Assembly (NCBI GenBank): GCA_002397465.1
Contig: DHAP01000032.1
Coordinates: 1 to 57,753, forward strand
Reading direction: 5' to 3'
DNA length: 57,753 bases
From: Caryophanales bacterium UBA4951
GTDB lineage: Bacteria; Bacillota_I; Bacilli_A; RFN20; CAG-826
The position numbers were made by a program, and so were the translations under genes. Below are positions 43,652 through 53,069 of this stretch, in pieces. The stretch's first letter is position 1; every line of letters begins with the position of its first letter. The notes below the pieces were generated by a model, which had not been told where the DNA came from, searched no databases, and saw nothing but the letters and a program-made list of their open reading frames with translations.

Positions 43652-45055
43652 ATGAAATCCAAAAAACACGTTCTGAGCCTTTTGTTTCCCTTATGCTTCA
43701 GCTGCCTTTTCTCTTGTGGTGGATCATCTAACAAGATCGTCCTCTCCATCGGGTTCTGGCCTGAAAGCGCCGAGACGAAAGACGTCGCGATGTATCAGTC
43801 GTGGAAAGAGAGCTTCGAGAAGGATTTCCCCCAATATACGATCAAAGGTTCGCCTTATACATATAGCCCCGACACCGTGGCCGCCAAAGCCCAGGGAAAT
43901 CAGCTCCCTGACGTTTTTCAGACCTGGTTCACCGAGCCGGAGACCTTGAAGAACTCAGGGTTCATCCGCCCGATCACGTCCTTCCTCAAAGAGAAGGGCT
44001 GGGACGAGAAGATGGACGACGAGATGAAGGACTCCCTAACATTCGATGGCGAGATATATGGCATCCCCCGCGATGGTTATGGATTAGGCTTACTGATCAA
44101 CAAGAAGATCCTCGGGGACAATGGTTTGCTCCCGGAGATCAACGGGTCTTATTCGATCTATAACGAAGACGGAACTCCCGCTTACCCAACCACTTGGGAA
44201 CAGGTCAAGGAATATAGCGAAACCATCGTGAGCCAAGACTCCGCGAAAGGCTTCATCATGTATACCACCAACAAGAATGGTGGGTGGGTCTTTTCCAACA
44301 TCGCTTGGAATTACGGGGCCGAATTAGAGACGGTTGAGAATGGGACCATCAAAGCCAACCTCAACTGCCAAGGGGCCGTGAACGCCCTCGACTGGATCAA
44401 GAGCATGGCCAATGCCGACGCCCTCACAAGCGGGGCTGGCATCGTCTATAACGATTGGTATTCCAATATCGGCGAACGTGTCGCCATGGCCGTCGTCGGA
44501 AGCGACGTCCTCCAAAACGCCAAGCTTCAGGGTGGGGTCAACATGGATGAGCTTGCCTTTGTCCCTATGCCGACAGGCGATGGGGTCAACCACTATTCCT
44601 TATATGGCGGCACCCCTTTCGTCTTCTCCAAGAACTGCTCAGACGAGAAGGTCAAAGGCATCCTCGAGTTCTTCAATTACATCGGGCGTTCTCCAGAGAC
44701 CAGCGACATCAACTTTGGCGCCAAGAAGGTCGGTTACGAGACCGCGAAGTCCAAAGGCCAGCCGATACTTCCATCGATCCTCCCATGGAAAAACGAGGAT
44801 TACGTGAGCAAAGCCAAAGAGCTTGAGAACCAATACATCAACGTCAAAATCGAAGACTACAATCCTTTCTTCGACAACATCCAGACCAACAAAAAGAGCG
44901 AAGAGCCCTATGCCGCCCAGGATATGTACAACGCTCTCGACAGCGTCATCCAAAGCGTCCTCTTAAGCCCCGAGACCGCGAACTCCTCGGCCTTACTAAC
45001 GACCGCGAATGCCTCATTCCAGAAAATACTTGATGACTCCTACAACAAGAAATAG
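43652..45055 (+). CDS. Sugar ABC transporter solute-binding lipoprotein
   Basis: A 467-residue lipoprotein, lipobox LFSC (Cys22), with the family-1 solute-binding fold: LPDVFQTWFTEPETL near residue 90, IYGIPRDGYGLGLLINKKIL near 140, and a late PFVFSKN segment. It should bind an oligosaccharide released outside the cell and hand it to the two permeases encoded next. Ribosome site GGAGG about 11 bases before the ATG. Three bases separate it from the first permease gene. Confidence 0.92.
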   Translation: MKSKKHVLSLLFPLCFSCLFSCGGSSNKIVLSIGFWPESAETKDVAMYQSWKESFEKDFPQYTIKGSPYTYSPDTVAAKAQGNQLPDVFQTWFTEPETLKNSGFIRPITSFLKEKGWDEKMDDEMKDSLTFDGEIYGIPRDGYGLGLLINKKILGDNGLLPEINGSYSIYNEDGTPAYPTTWEQVKEYSETIVSQDSAKGFIMYTTNKNGGWVFSNIAWNYGAELETVENGTIKANLNCQGAVNALDWIKSMANADALTSGAGIVYNDWYSNIGERVAMAVVGSDVLQNAKLQGGVNMDELAFVPMPTGDGVNHYSLYGGTPFVFSKNCSDEKVKGILEFFNYIGRSPETSDINFGAKKVGYETAKSKGQPILPSILPWKNEDYVSKAKELENQYINVKIEDYNPFFDNIQTNKKSEEPYAAQDMYNALDSVIQSVLLSPETANSSALLTTANASFQKILDDSYNKK

Positions 45056-45057
45056 CT

Positions 45058-45996
45058 ATGAAAGCGCAACAAAGCCCCCGCACCAAAAGAAAAAAGAACT
45101 GGAAAAGCACCCTGAAAAGAAATATTTTCGCGTGGTGTCTCATCATCGTTCCTTTGGCTTTGTTCGCCTTCTATGTCTGGGTCCCGCTTGGAAGGAACAT
45201 CCTCTTAAGCTTCCAAAAGAGCTATGACGACCCAAGTTTCGTCGGCTTCGACAATTACATCGCCGTCTTTCAGGACGAGAAGTTCCTCACCGCCTTCGTC
45301 AACACCTTCAAATACATCGCCCGGTCGTTGGTGCTCGGTTACTTGATCCCGGTGTTCTTGGGATTCTTGTTATCAGAGGTCATCCACGCGAAGGGCTTTT
45401 TCCGTTTGGTCTTATACCTTCCCTGCATGATATCTGGCATCGCCGTCGTCTTCCTTTTCAAGAACATGTTCGGCGATGATTCGACTTCTTTGTTCAATGT
45501 CATCTATACGGCCTTCGGCGGGGAGTCGCGTTTTTGGAAGAGCGACACCAACCTCATCATCCCCCTCATCGTTTTGGCGATGACGTGGCGGGGGGCTGGC
45601 TCGACCGCCTTGATTTATCTATCGAGCTTCCAGAGCATCGACGACTCGATGTATGAGGCGGCGAGGATGGACGGGGCCAGTTCCGTCCAACGTTTCGCCA
45701 AGATCACGATCCCAGCCTTAAGAGGGACCTTGATCACTTTGTTCGTCTTACAGATAATATCCGTCTTCCAAGTCTTCTATGAACCGTTGATCATCGGGCC
45801 CAAAGGCGGGCCGAACAACGCCTCGATGTCCTTGATGCTTCTTTCTTATCTCTACGCGTTTGATTCAACGAGCAGCGGTTTCCAGTATGGCAAGAGCGCG
45901 GCGACCGCCATCATACTCGCTTTGATCATCATGGCCTTCACGACCGTTTATTCCTTCCTTCAAAAGGCTTTGCTCAAGAAAGACGAGGGCCGTTAA
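45058..45996 (+). CDS. Sugar ABC transporter permease (MalF-type)
   Basis: A 312-residue permease of the carbohydrate CUT1 class, six membrane helices after a basic N-terminus rich in Lys/Arg. The EAA coupling loop reads YEAARMDGASSVQRFAKITI near residue 200. It forms the channel with the next gene product. Its stop overlaps the next ATG by one base. Confidence 0.95.
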   Translation: MKAQQSPRTKRKKNWKSTLKRNIFAWCLIIVPLALFAFYVWVPLGRNILLSFQKSYDDPSFVGFDNYIAVFQDEKFLTAFVNTFKYIARSLVLGYLIPVFLGFLLSEVIHAKGFFRLVLYLPCMISGIAVVFLFKNMFGDDSTSLFNVIYTAFGGESRFWKSDTNLIIPLIVLAMTWRGAGSTALIYLSSFQSIDDSMYEAARMDGASSVQRFAKITIPALRGTLITLFVLQIISVFQVFYEPLIIGPKGGPNNASMSLMLLSYLYAFDSTSSGFQYGKSAATAIILALIIMAFTTVYSFLQKALLKKDEGR

Positions 45997-46928
45997 TGGA
46001 AAACGCGAAAGCCAAAAAACATTTCGTCTTCCCCCGTCTGAAGGATAAGCGGGGCGGATTCCTGAACTTCTCGGATTACCGCAATCCATCCCATCGGATC
46101 GGATACGCCTTCATCATCATTTTCCTTTTGCTTTTCTCTTTCTTGGCCCTCTTCCCAATCATCTATTTGTTCGCCTCCTCCATGAAGAGCGTCACGGAGA
46201 TCAACTCCTCTCACTACACCTTCTTCCCGATCTATTGGGATTGGAACAAACTCCCGGTTTTATGGAGCAAAATCAACTTCGGCCGTTACTACCTGAATAC
46301 CTTGATATATGTCATTGGATGCGTCTTTTGCGGAGTTTTATTCAATTCATTGCTCGCTTATGGGGTCAATATCCTTAAGCCATTCGGCTACAAACTCATC
46401 GATAAGCTCATCTTCATCGGCTACATGATCCCAGCCACCTTGAACATCCTTCCCTTGTTCAAGGAGATCGTGGCGACGGGCATCCTCAACATGGATCAAG
46501 ACAGTTATCTTTTGTATCTGCCCTTATGGCTCAGCTTTGGCTCGAACGCCTATTACTACATGCTCTTCAAAGACTATTTTCTCCGTCTTCCAAAGTATCT
46601 ATTGGAAGCCGCGAAGATGGATGGCAGCAACGACGTCAAAGTCTTCACGAGGGTCGTGATCCCTCTTTCAAAACCCATCATCGGGATCGTGGCCATCTTC
46701 GCCATGACGGCTTCCTATTCCGATTTCTTATTGCCGTATCTCTGCCTCAGCAACCAGAACTATCAGACGGTCATGGTGGCCGTCTATAACCTCAGCAGCA
46801 CCACCGTCTTGGACACCAGCGAGTTCCTCTTGTTGCTCGTGATGTCGATCGTCCCTCAAATCGTTATTTTCCTCTTGTTCCAGCGCCAGATCATGGGTGC
46901 CGGCATGAGCAAGGGAAGCAAGGAGTGA
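45996..46928 (+). CDS. Sugar ABC transporter permease (MalG-type)
   Basis: A 310-residue CUT1 permease with six membrane helices. The EAA loop reads LLEAAKMDGSNDVKVFTRV near residue 205, and the protein ends with the short charged tail typical of MalG homologues. It pairs with the preceding permease; the ATPase is expected to be the C-terminal half of the fusion protein encoded further down the operon. Confidence 0.95.
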   Translation: MENAKAKKHFVFPRLKDKRGGFLNFSDYRNPSHRIGYAFIIIFLLLFSFLALFPIIYLFASSMKSVTEINSSHYTFFPIYWDWNKLPVLWSKINFGRYYLNTLIYVIGCVFCGVLFNSLLAYGVNILKPFGYKLIDKLIFIGYMIPATLNILPLFKEIVATGILNMDQDSYLLYLPLWLSFGSNAYYYMLFKDYFLRLPKYLLEAAKMDGSNDVKVFTRVVIPLSKPIIGIVAIFAMTASYSDFLLPYLCLSNQNYQTVMVAVYNLSSTTVLDTSEFLLLLVMSIVPQIVIFLLFQRQIMGAGMSKGSKE

Positions 46929-46930
46929 AT

Positions 46931-49192
46931 ATGGCCAAGAAAAGCGATTCTTATCTGAGCGTGGAGAAAAACGCGATAGTCGAGAATGGGTTTCACAAAG
47001 AGAAAAACCAGGTCTCGGAATCTCTCTTTTCCCTTGGTAACGAATACTCGGGCGTCAGGGGGTTCTTTGAAGAGGGGGTCTCTCTTCCTTCTCTTATCGG
47101 GACTTACTATAACGGCATCATCGAGTATGGCCTAAAGGACACGCCGAACGCATATCTAGGCATCGCCAAAAGGACCCACTTCACCATCAACAGCACCAAC
47201 TACCTCAAAGCCATCATCATCATCGACGGGGTGAGGTTGGACTTAGGAAAAGAAGAAGTGGAGAGTTTCAAAAGAAGCCTCTCGTTCGATAACGGATTAT
47301 ATGAACGTTCTTTTTTCCTACATAGAGGCAAGAAGAAAATCGAGGTCTCCTTCAAAAGGATGCTGGGGATGAATAGTCCACATGAGGCCGTTCAAGAGAT
47401 AAGTTTCCTCTCATCCGAAGACGCGGATCTCGACATCACGATGTCCCTCGACGGGACGATCCTTCACTGGGGCGACCACAACTACTGGGAGAAGGGCGAC
47501 CATTATGAGTCTGATTGCGAGTATGGGCTATATCTCAAGACCCCGACCACCAAGCAAAGCCTTTTGAGTTTGATGAAGATCGAAGCCCCATGTTTGCCCA
47601 TCAAGACGGACAGTTTGGATAAAGAGATCGACGTCCATTATCATCTGACGCTCAAGAAAGGCATCAAAACCACCTTCACCCGTTACGTGATAAACATCGC
47701 CGACAAAAAAGGCACGCTTGATTACCCCTCTACCAAGAAGTCGGCATCAGAAGAACTTGATAGATTAGTCCACAAAGGACTGTTCGGCTTAACAAAGGAA
47801 AACGAGGAGTTCTTTGCTTTACGAAAGACAGCCAGCGACATCGAAATCGATGGCGACGAAAAAGACCAGCAGGGCATCAGGTTCTGCCTCTTCAACCTGC
47901 TCCAGGCTTACACGGGCTTGGACGGGGACGACAACATCGGGGCCAAAGGGCTGACGGGCGAGGCTTATAGCGGACATGCCTTCTGGGACTCCGAGACCTA
48001 TTGCCTGCCTTACTACCTATTCTCCAATGAGCAAGCCGCGAAAGATTTGCTTCTCTTCCGTTACCACACCTTGGAACAAGCTAAGAAGAGGGCCAAAGAG
48101 CTCGACTGCGAAGGGGCATGCTTTCCGATTGCCACAAGAAACGGCGAGGAGGCCTGCACGTTATGGCAGCACGCCTCAACCCAGCTTCAGCCCACCTCCG
48201 CGGTCGGCTACGCCATCTTCCATTACATGAACCTGTATGATGATGAATCCTTCTTGAGGGAATACGGGCTAGAGATGCTTTTGGAGATCTCGAAGTTCTT
48301 ATTGACCAGAGGGCAGTGGAATCAAACCCATACCCGCTTCGGATATTATGGCGTGATGGGCCCAGACGAATTTGAGGTCATGGTCAACCACAATACCTAC
48401 ACGAACTACATGGGCAAACGCATCATGTCTTATACCTTGTCGATCCTTCAGGATCCTAAGTACGAGAACAAGACTTTGCTAAAGCGTTGCGGTTATGATC
48501 AAAAACTTATCAACGAGATGAAAGAAGCCATCGAGAAGATGTGCATCCTTTATGACCCCAAGACCAAGCTTTACGAACAGCATCAGGGCTTCTATGATCT
48601 GCCCCATATCGACGTCGACAAGATCCCAGTCAGCGATTTCCCTCTCTATAGCCATTGGGCTTATGACCGCATCTTCAGGAACGACATGATCAAGCAGCCG
48701 GATGTCTTGATGTTCTTGTTCCTCTATGCGAGCGATTTCTCCAAAGAGGTCAAAAAAGCCAACTATGAATACTATGAGCCTCGCTGCATCCACGAGTCGT
48801 CTTTGTCGCCTTCCGTCCATTCCATCATCGCCGAGGAGATAGGCAAGGACGATGAGGCTTTGTCCTTCTTTGGCTTTGCCACCAGACTCGACCTCGATGA
48901 CTATAACCGCAACACCTCCGAGGGCCTTCATATGACCTCCATCGCCGCGGCCTGGATGAACATCGTCTATGGCTTCCTTGGATTACGTAGCGACAGGACT
49001 CCCTTGGCCATCAACCCCAAGCTCCCGAAACGTTGGAGCCATTATTCGGTCCGCCTCATGTACCATCACCGTCATCTGAAGTTTGACGTCTATCCTAACA
49101 AGCTGACGATCACTAACGAGGACGCCCCGGTGTCTTTGATCGTCTATGGTCAAAGCGTCATGGTCGACAAGCTCTATGAGGTCAATAGATGA
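46931..49192 (+). CDS. GH65 glycoside phosphorylase 1
   Basis: A 753-residue cytosolic GH65 enzyme. Start ATG at 46931 with AAGGAG 5 bases upstream; an in-frame GTG lies 6 bases earlier. The (alpha/alpha)6 barrel core carries GLTGEAYSGHAFWDSE near residue 342 and GVMGPDEFEVMV with the catalytic Glu480. GH65 enzymes cleave alpha-linked glucose disaccharides (maltose, kojibiose, nigerose, trehalose and others) with phosphate, inverting to beta-glucose 1-phosphate. The linkage cannot be read safely. It differs clearly from the second GH65, so the pair probably handles two linkages or chain lengths. Its end overlaps the next gene by 4 bases. Confidence 0.93.
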   Translation: MAKKSDSYLSVEKNAIVENGFHKEKNQVSESLFSLGNEYSGVRGFFEEGVSLPSLIGTYYNGIIEYGLKDTPNAYLGIAKRTHFTINSTNYLKAIIIIDGVRLDLGKEEVESFKRSLSFDNGLYERSFFLHRGKKKIEVSFKRMLGMNSPHEAVQEISFLSSEDADLDITMSLDGTILHWGDHNYWEKGDHYESDCEYGLYLKTPTTKQSLLSLMKIEAPCLPIKTDSLDKEIDVHYHLTLKKGIKTTFTRYVINIADKKGTLDYPSTKKSASEELDRLVHKGLFGLTKENEEFFALRKTASDIEIDGDEKDQQGIRFCLFNLLQAYTGLDGDDNIGAKGLTGEAYSGHAFWDSETYCLPYYLFSNEQAAKDLLLFRYHTLEQAKKRAKELDCEGACFPIATRNGEEACTLWQHASTQLQPTSAVGYAIFHYMNLYDDESFLREYGLEMLLEISKFLLTRGQWNQTHTRFGYYGVMGPDEFEVMVNHNTYTNYMGKRIMSYTLSILQDPKYENKTLLKRCGYDQKLINEMKEAIEKMCILYDPKTKLYEQHQGFYDLPHIDVDKIPVSDFPLYSHWAYDRIFRNDMIKQPDVLMFLFLYASDFSKEVKKANYEYYEPRCIHESSLSPSVHSIIAEEIGKDDEALSFFGFATRLDLDDYNRNTSEGLHMTSIAAAWMNIVYGFLGLRSDRTPLAINPKLPKRWSHYSVRLMYHHRHLKFDVYPNKLTITNEDAPVSLIVYGQSVMVDKLYEVNR

Positions 49193-51276
49193 AGCCCTTC
49201 ATCGTGAACGGTTTTGATTATGAGAAGCACCTGCAGGAAGGCAATTCCTTTCTTATTGGCAATGGCCATTTAGGCTATAGAGGCACCCTTGAAGAGTATG
49301 GCAAAAAGGAAATGGGTTCTTTCAATCTAGTGGGGGTTTACGACCAATATCAGGACAAATGGCGGGAATCTTTGAATATGCCAAACCCTCTTTCGGTGAA
49401 GGCTTATGTCGATGATAAGGAAGAAAGTGTCCTAACAACAAAACCAAAATCACACCAGCTCAGCTTGTCTCTTGAAGAGGGCGTTCTTTCTAGAAAGAGC
49501 GAGTTCGAGGACTTCCTTTTCAGTAGCGAGAGATTCCTTTCTTCGAAGGATGATTCGCTTCTATGTTCCAAGATCGAAATCAAGGCTAAGAAGAACGTTT
49601 CTCTTTCTTTGAGGTATGGGATCGACACCGACATCTATGAGATCAATGGCCCGCACTTCAAAAAAGAGAACATCTCAGAAGATGGCCATTGCCTATATTG
49701 GATGGGGACCACGAACGAGGAAAAAATTCTCTTCGAGAGCGTCTCCTACCTCTTGTCCAAAAACGTTGAAACCACTTATTCAGATGGCTTCTTCATCAGC
49801 AAGGCAAACCTCAAACGCGGCGAGTCCCTCAAACTAGAAATCTTTGCGAGGGTGAACGAGCAAGCGGATGATTTTTCCACCTTGTTGGACGAAGACGAGA
49901 TAAGCGGTTTTGAGACCCGTAAAAAAGAACATGTCTCGATCTTCAAAAAGAAGTTTCATGATTCTCTCACGAGCTTCAAAGGGGATGAGGATGACTTTCC
50001 TTTGGCCTACAGCATTTATCAACTAAGGATTTTAGCGGACGAGAAAAGATGCCGTGGCATCCCCGCCAGAGGCGTTTCGGGCGAGGTCTATAAAGGCGCG
50101 AGTTTCTGGGACAGCGAGATCTTCCTTTTGCCTTTCTTTGCCTTGACTGACCCAGCGGTGGCCAAGAACCTTCTTTTATATAGGATCAAGACTCTTCCGG
50201 GAGCCAAGTCCAAGGCGGAGTCCTTTGGCTATAAGGGCGCTTTCTATGCTTGGGAGAGCCAAGAAGACGGAGTGGAACGTTGCAGCAAGTACAATGTCAC
50301 CGACCCCGTGAGCGGAGAGAAGATAAGAACCTACTTCAACGAGAAGCAAATCCACATCTCCGCGGACATCCCCTTTGCCTTCGAGAAGTATTTCTCTTTG
50401 ACCGGCGATTATTCCTTGTTGGACGAAGGGGCCAAGGACGTCTTGTGCGAGTGCGCGTTGTTCTTCCTTTCTTATTCAATTAAAGGTGATGACGGCTTAT
50501 ATCATCTTAACGACGTGATCGGGCCTGACGAATATCATGAACGGGTCAATGACAACGCCTTCACGAATTACATGGCCCACAACGCGGCCAAGCTGGCCCT
50601 CAAATACCTCGATGAGGATGATCCATCAAGAAAAGACATCGAGGATTTTGAGGAACATGTCTATCTGCCTAAGCCCAACGAAAAAGGAATCATTGAACAA
50701 TTCTCCGGTTACTTCAAACTCAAGGAGTCGACGCCCGACATCTTGAGGAAGAGCCTTAGAAACCCCCAAGACTATTGGGGAGGCAAAAACGGGGTGGCCA
50801 CCCCGACCCAAGTCATCAAACAAGCCGACGTCGTCGCGATGCTTGCCTTGTTGAAGGATGACTTCTCTTATGAGCTCAAGAAGGCCAATTACGATTATTA
50901 TTTCCCTAGGACGGAACATGGTTCCAGTTTGAGCGCCTCCATGTATTCGTTATTGGGGATTGAGGTCAAAGAAGAAAACTACGCCCTCAAGATGTATCAG
51001 AAGTCGGCGATGATCGACATCGTCGGGTCCTCAAAGGAGTTCGCCGGCGGGATCTATATCGGTGGCACCCACCCGGCCGCGAACGCCGGGGCCTACATCG
51101 CGATGGTCTATGGCTTTGCCGGTTGCAGCGTCGACGAAAAGCATCGCATCTCCTTCCAGGACCATCTCCCGAAAGGCATCGATAGCCTAGAGATCCACTA
51201 TTACGAGAAGGGCAAAAGAAAGGTTGCGACGCTGAACAAGAATTCGGCGATCTTCTACAAGGAGGAACAAAGATGA
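49189..51276 (+). CDS. GH65 glycoside phosphorylase 2
   Basis: A 695-residue GH65 enzyme, about 60 residues shorter than its neighbour and only distantly similar. N-terminal LIGNGHLGYRGTLEEYG; core ARGVSGEVYKGASFWDSE near residue 293; YAWESQEDGVE near 353; and VIGPDEYHERVNDNAFTNY with the catalytic Glu448. The products should be beta-glucose 1-phosphate plus glucose or a shorter sugar. Motif wording resembles kojibiose/nigerose-type members more than maltose phosphorylase, but that is a weak impression. Start and stop overlap the flanking genes by ATGA. Confidence 0.93.
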   Translation: MKPFIVNGFDYEKHLQEGNSFLIGNGHLGYRGTLEEYGKKEMGSFNLVGVYDQYQDKWRESLNMPNPLSVKAYVDDKEESVLTTKPKSHQLSLSLEEGVLSRKSEFEDFLFSSERFLSSKDDSLLCSKIEIKAKKNVSLSLRYGIDTDIYEINGPHFKKENISEDGHCLYWMGTTNEEKILFESVSYLLSKNVETTYSDGFFISKANLKRGESLKLEIFARVNEQADDFSTLLDEDEISGFETRKKEHVSIFKKKFHDSLTSFKGDEDDFPLAYSIYQLRILADEKRCRGIPARGVSGEVYKGASFWDSEIFLLPFFALTDPAVAKNLLLYRIKTLPGAKSKAESFGYKGAFYAWESQEDGVERCSKYNVTDPVSGEKIRTYFNEKQIHISADIPFAFEKYFSLTGDYSLLDEGAKDVLCECALFFLSYSIKGDDGLYHLNDVIGPDEYHERVNDNAFTNYMAHNAAKLALKYLDEDDPSRKDIEDFEEHVYLPKPNEKGIIEQFSGYFKLKESTPDILRKSLRNPQDYWGGKNGVATPTQVIKQADVVAMLALLKDDFSYELKKANYDYYFPRTEHGSSLSASMYSLLGIEVKEENYALKMYQKSAMIDIVGSSKEFAGGIYIGGTHPAANAGAYIAMVYGFAGCSVDEKHRISFQDHLPKGIDSLEIHYYEKGKRKVATLNKNSAIFYKEEQR

Positions 51277-53069
51277 TAAAAGGAATCGTGTTTGATTTGG
51301 ATGGGGTCATCGTCTCGACCGACCATTATCATTATCTGGCTTGGAAGAGCATCGCCGACGAGGAGAAAATCCCTTTTGACGAAGAGACCAACAACCGCCT
51401 CCGCGGAGTGTCGAGAATGGCTTCTTTGGACATCATCCTCGAGAAGGCCAAGAAGGCTTATTCCCCAGAGGAAAAAGCTAAGTTGGCTGAGAAGAAAAAT
51501 GACATTTACCGTTCATTGTTAGCGAAGATGAGCCCAAAGGACGTGGACCCCGAAAATTTGGAAACCATCAAGGAATTACGGGCAAAAGGCCTCAAAACCG
51601 CGATTGGAAGCTCCAGCAAAAACGCCCCGTTCATTCTTGAAAAAATCGGTTTGGACAAGGCTTTTGACTATATTGTCGACGGCTCGATGATCAGCCACTC
51701 GAAACCAGACCCCGAAGTCTTTTTGAAGGCCGCGGCCGGATTAGGTTTGAAGCCTGAGGAATGTCTTGTGACGGAAGATGCTTATGCTGGCGTCGAGGCG
51801 GCCAAGAACGGCGGCTTCCTCGCCGTCGGAATCGGCGATGCCTCCAAAGACCCGGAGACCGACTATCCCATCAAGTCGTTGAAGGACATCTTCGAGGTCA
51901 TAAAGAAAAAGAATACCCCACGCATCCAGATATCACACCTTTATAAGACATACCCGAACGGGGTGGAGGCCACCAAGGATTTTTCTCTTGATGTCTATGA
52001 CCAGGAGTTCGTGTTTTTCGTCGGCCCTTCAGGGTGCGGCAAAAGCACGGTCCTAAGAATGATCGCCGGACTTGAGGACGTCACCTCGGGAAGCATCACT
52101 TTGGATGGGGAAGACATCACGGACAAAGAATCCAGCAAACGCGATTTGGCCATGGTCTTCCAGAACTACGCCTTGTATCCACATCTCTCGGTGAGGAAAA
52201 ACATCGCTTTCCCTCTTAACGTCAGCTCCGTTCCTTTTAAGCATTTCCTCGATTTCAAATACCGGAAAGCAAGAAAAGAAGAGATCGACAAAAAGGTCAA
52301 CGAGGCGGCAGAGATCATCGGCCTCACTGAATACCTAGACAGGAAGCCAGAGAATCTTTCGGGTGGGCAAAGGCAGAGGGTGGCCTTAGGGCGCGCCATC
52401 GTGAGAAACCCCAAAGCCTTCTTGCTTGATGAGCCGTTGAGTAACCTCGACGCGAAGATGCGCGTCAGCATGAGAAGCGAGATATCCCATCTCCACGAGA
52501 GACTCAAAGCCATCTTCATCTATGTCACCCACGACCAGACGGAAGCCATGACGATGGGCAGCAAAATCGTCGTTTTGAAAGAAGGAAGCATTCAGCAGGT
52601 AGGGACGCCGGAGAATATCTTCCTCAACCCAGTCAACACCTTTGTCGCCGGCTTCATCGGGACCCCTCAGATGAATTTCCTCTCGGGCATCGTCAGTAGG
52701 TCCAACGGCAAATACGTCATCAGCATCATGGGGCAAAAAGAGAAAATCGCCCTTCCTGTTGAGAGGATGAAAAATTTCAACGACAAGCATTGCAACGAAA
52801 AGCTCATCGTCGGAGTGAGGCCAAAGGCCATCTCCATCAAAGGCGACCTCTCATATGATCCAAAGCATTGCTTCGATGGCAAGATCTCGCTTTTTGAGCA
52901 GCTTGGAGAAGAGACGATCGTCTATCTTGACTACGAAGGGATGAAAGACGAACTCATCGCCTCGACGACGGGATTAGGACGTTTCCACAAAGGCGAGAAC
53001 ATCAGCTTCTCGATTGATTTGTCCTCGCTTTGCCTATTCGACGAGACCACCGGAGCGTCCTTGCTTTGA
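51273..53069 (+). CDS. Beta-phosphoglucomutase fused to MsmK/UgpC-type ABC ATPase
   Basis: A 598-residue single frame with two complete enzymes. Residues 1-209: HAD beta-phosphoglucomutase, FDLDGVIVSTDHYHYLAW with Asp8/Asp10, LRGVSRMASLDII, GSSSKN, SKPDPEVF and TEDAYAGVEAA. It turns beta-glucose 1-phosphate from GH65 into glucose 6-phosphate. Residues about 216-598: CUT1 ABC ATPase with Walker A GPSGCGKST (251-259), signature LSGGQRQ (362-368), Walker B FLLDEP (383-388), switch YVTHDQ and a TOBE domain. The linker KKKNTPR has no Met that could start a separate ATPase, and both halves look intact. The pairing links import energy and catabolism in one protein. The start overlaps GH65-2 (ATGA). 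Confidence 0.95.
   Translation: MIKGIVFDLDGVIVSTDHYHYLAWKSIADEEKIPFDEETNNRLRGVSRMASLDIILEKAKKAYSPEEKAKLAEKKNDIYRSLLAKMSPKDVDPENLETIKELRAKGLKTAIGSSSKNAPFILEKIGLDKAFDYIVDGSMISHSKPDPEVFLKAAAGLGLKPEECLVTEDAYAGVEAAKNGGFLAVGIGDASKDPETDYPIKSLKDIFEVIKKKNTPRIQISHLYKTYPNGVEATKDFSLDVYDQEFVFFVGPSGCGKSTVLRMIAGLEDVTSGSITLDGEDITDKESSKRDLAMVFQNYALYPHLSVRKNIAFPLNVSSVPFKHFLDFKYRKARKEEIDKKVNEAAEIIGLTEYLDRKPENLSGGQRQRVALGRAIVRNPKAFLLDEPLSNLDAKMRVSMRSEISHLHERLKAIFIYVTHDQTEAMTMGSKIVVLKEGSIQQVGTPENIFLNPVNTFVAGFIGTPQMNFLSGIVSRSNGKYVISIMGQKEKIALPVERMKNFNDKHCNEKLIVGVRPKAISIKGDLSYDPKHCFDGKISLFEQLGEETIVYLDYEGMKDELIASTTGLGRFHKGENISFSIDLSSLCLFDETTGASLL

Noticed and set aside
51900..51950. Fusion at 51273-53069 as a mis-read of two overlapping genes
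   Set aside because: The frame is continuous, the linker lacks any start codon with a ribosome site, and both halves keep all conserved motifs.
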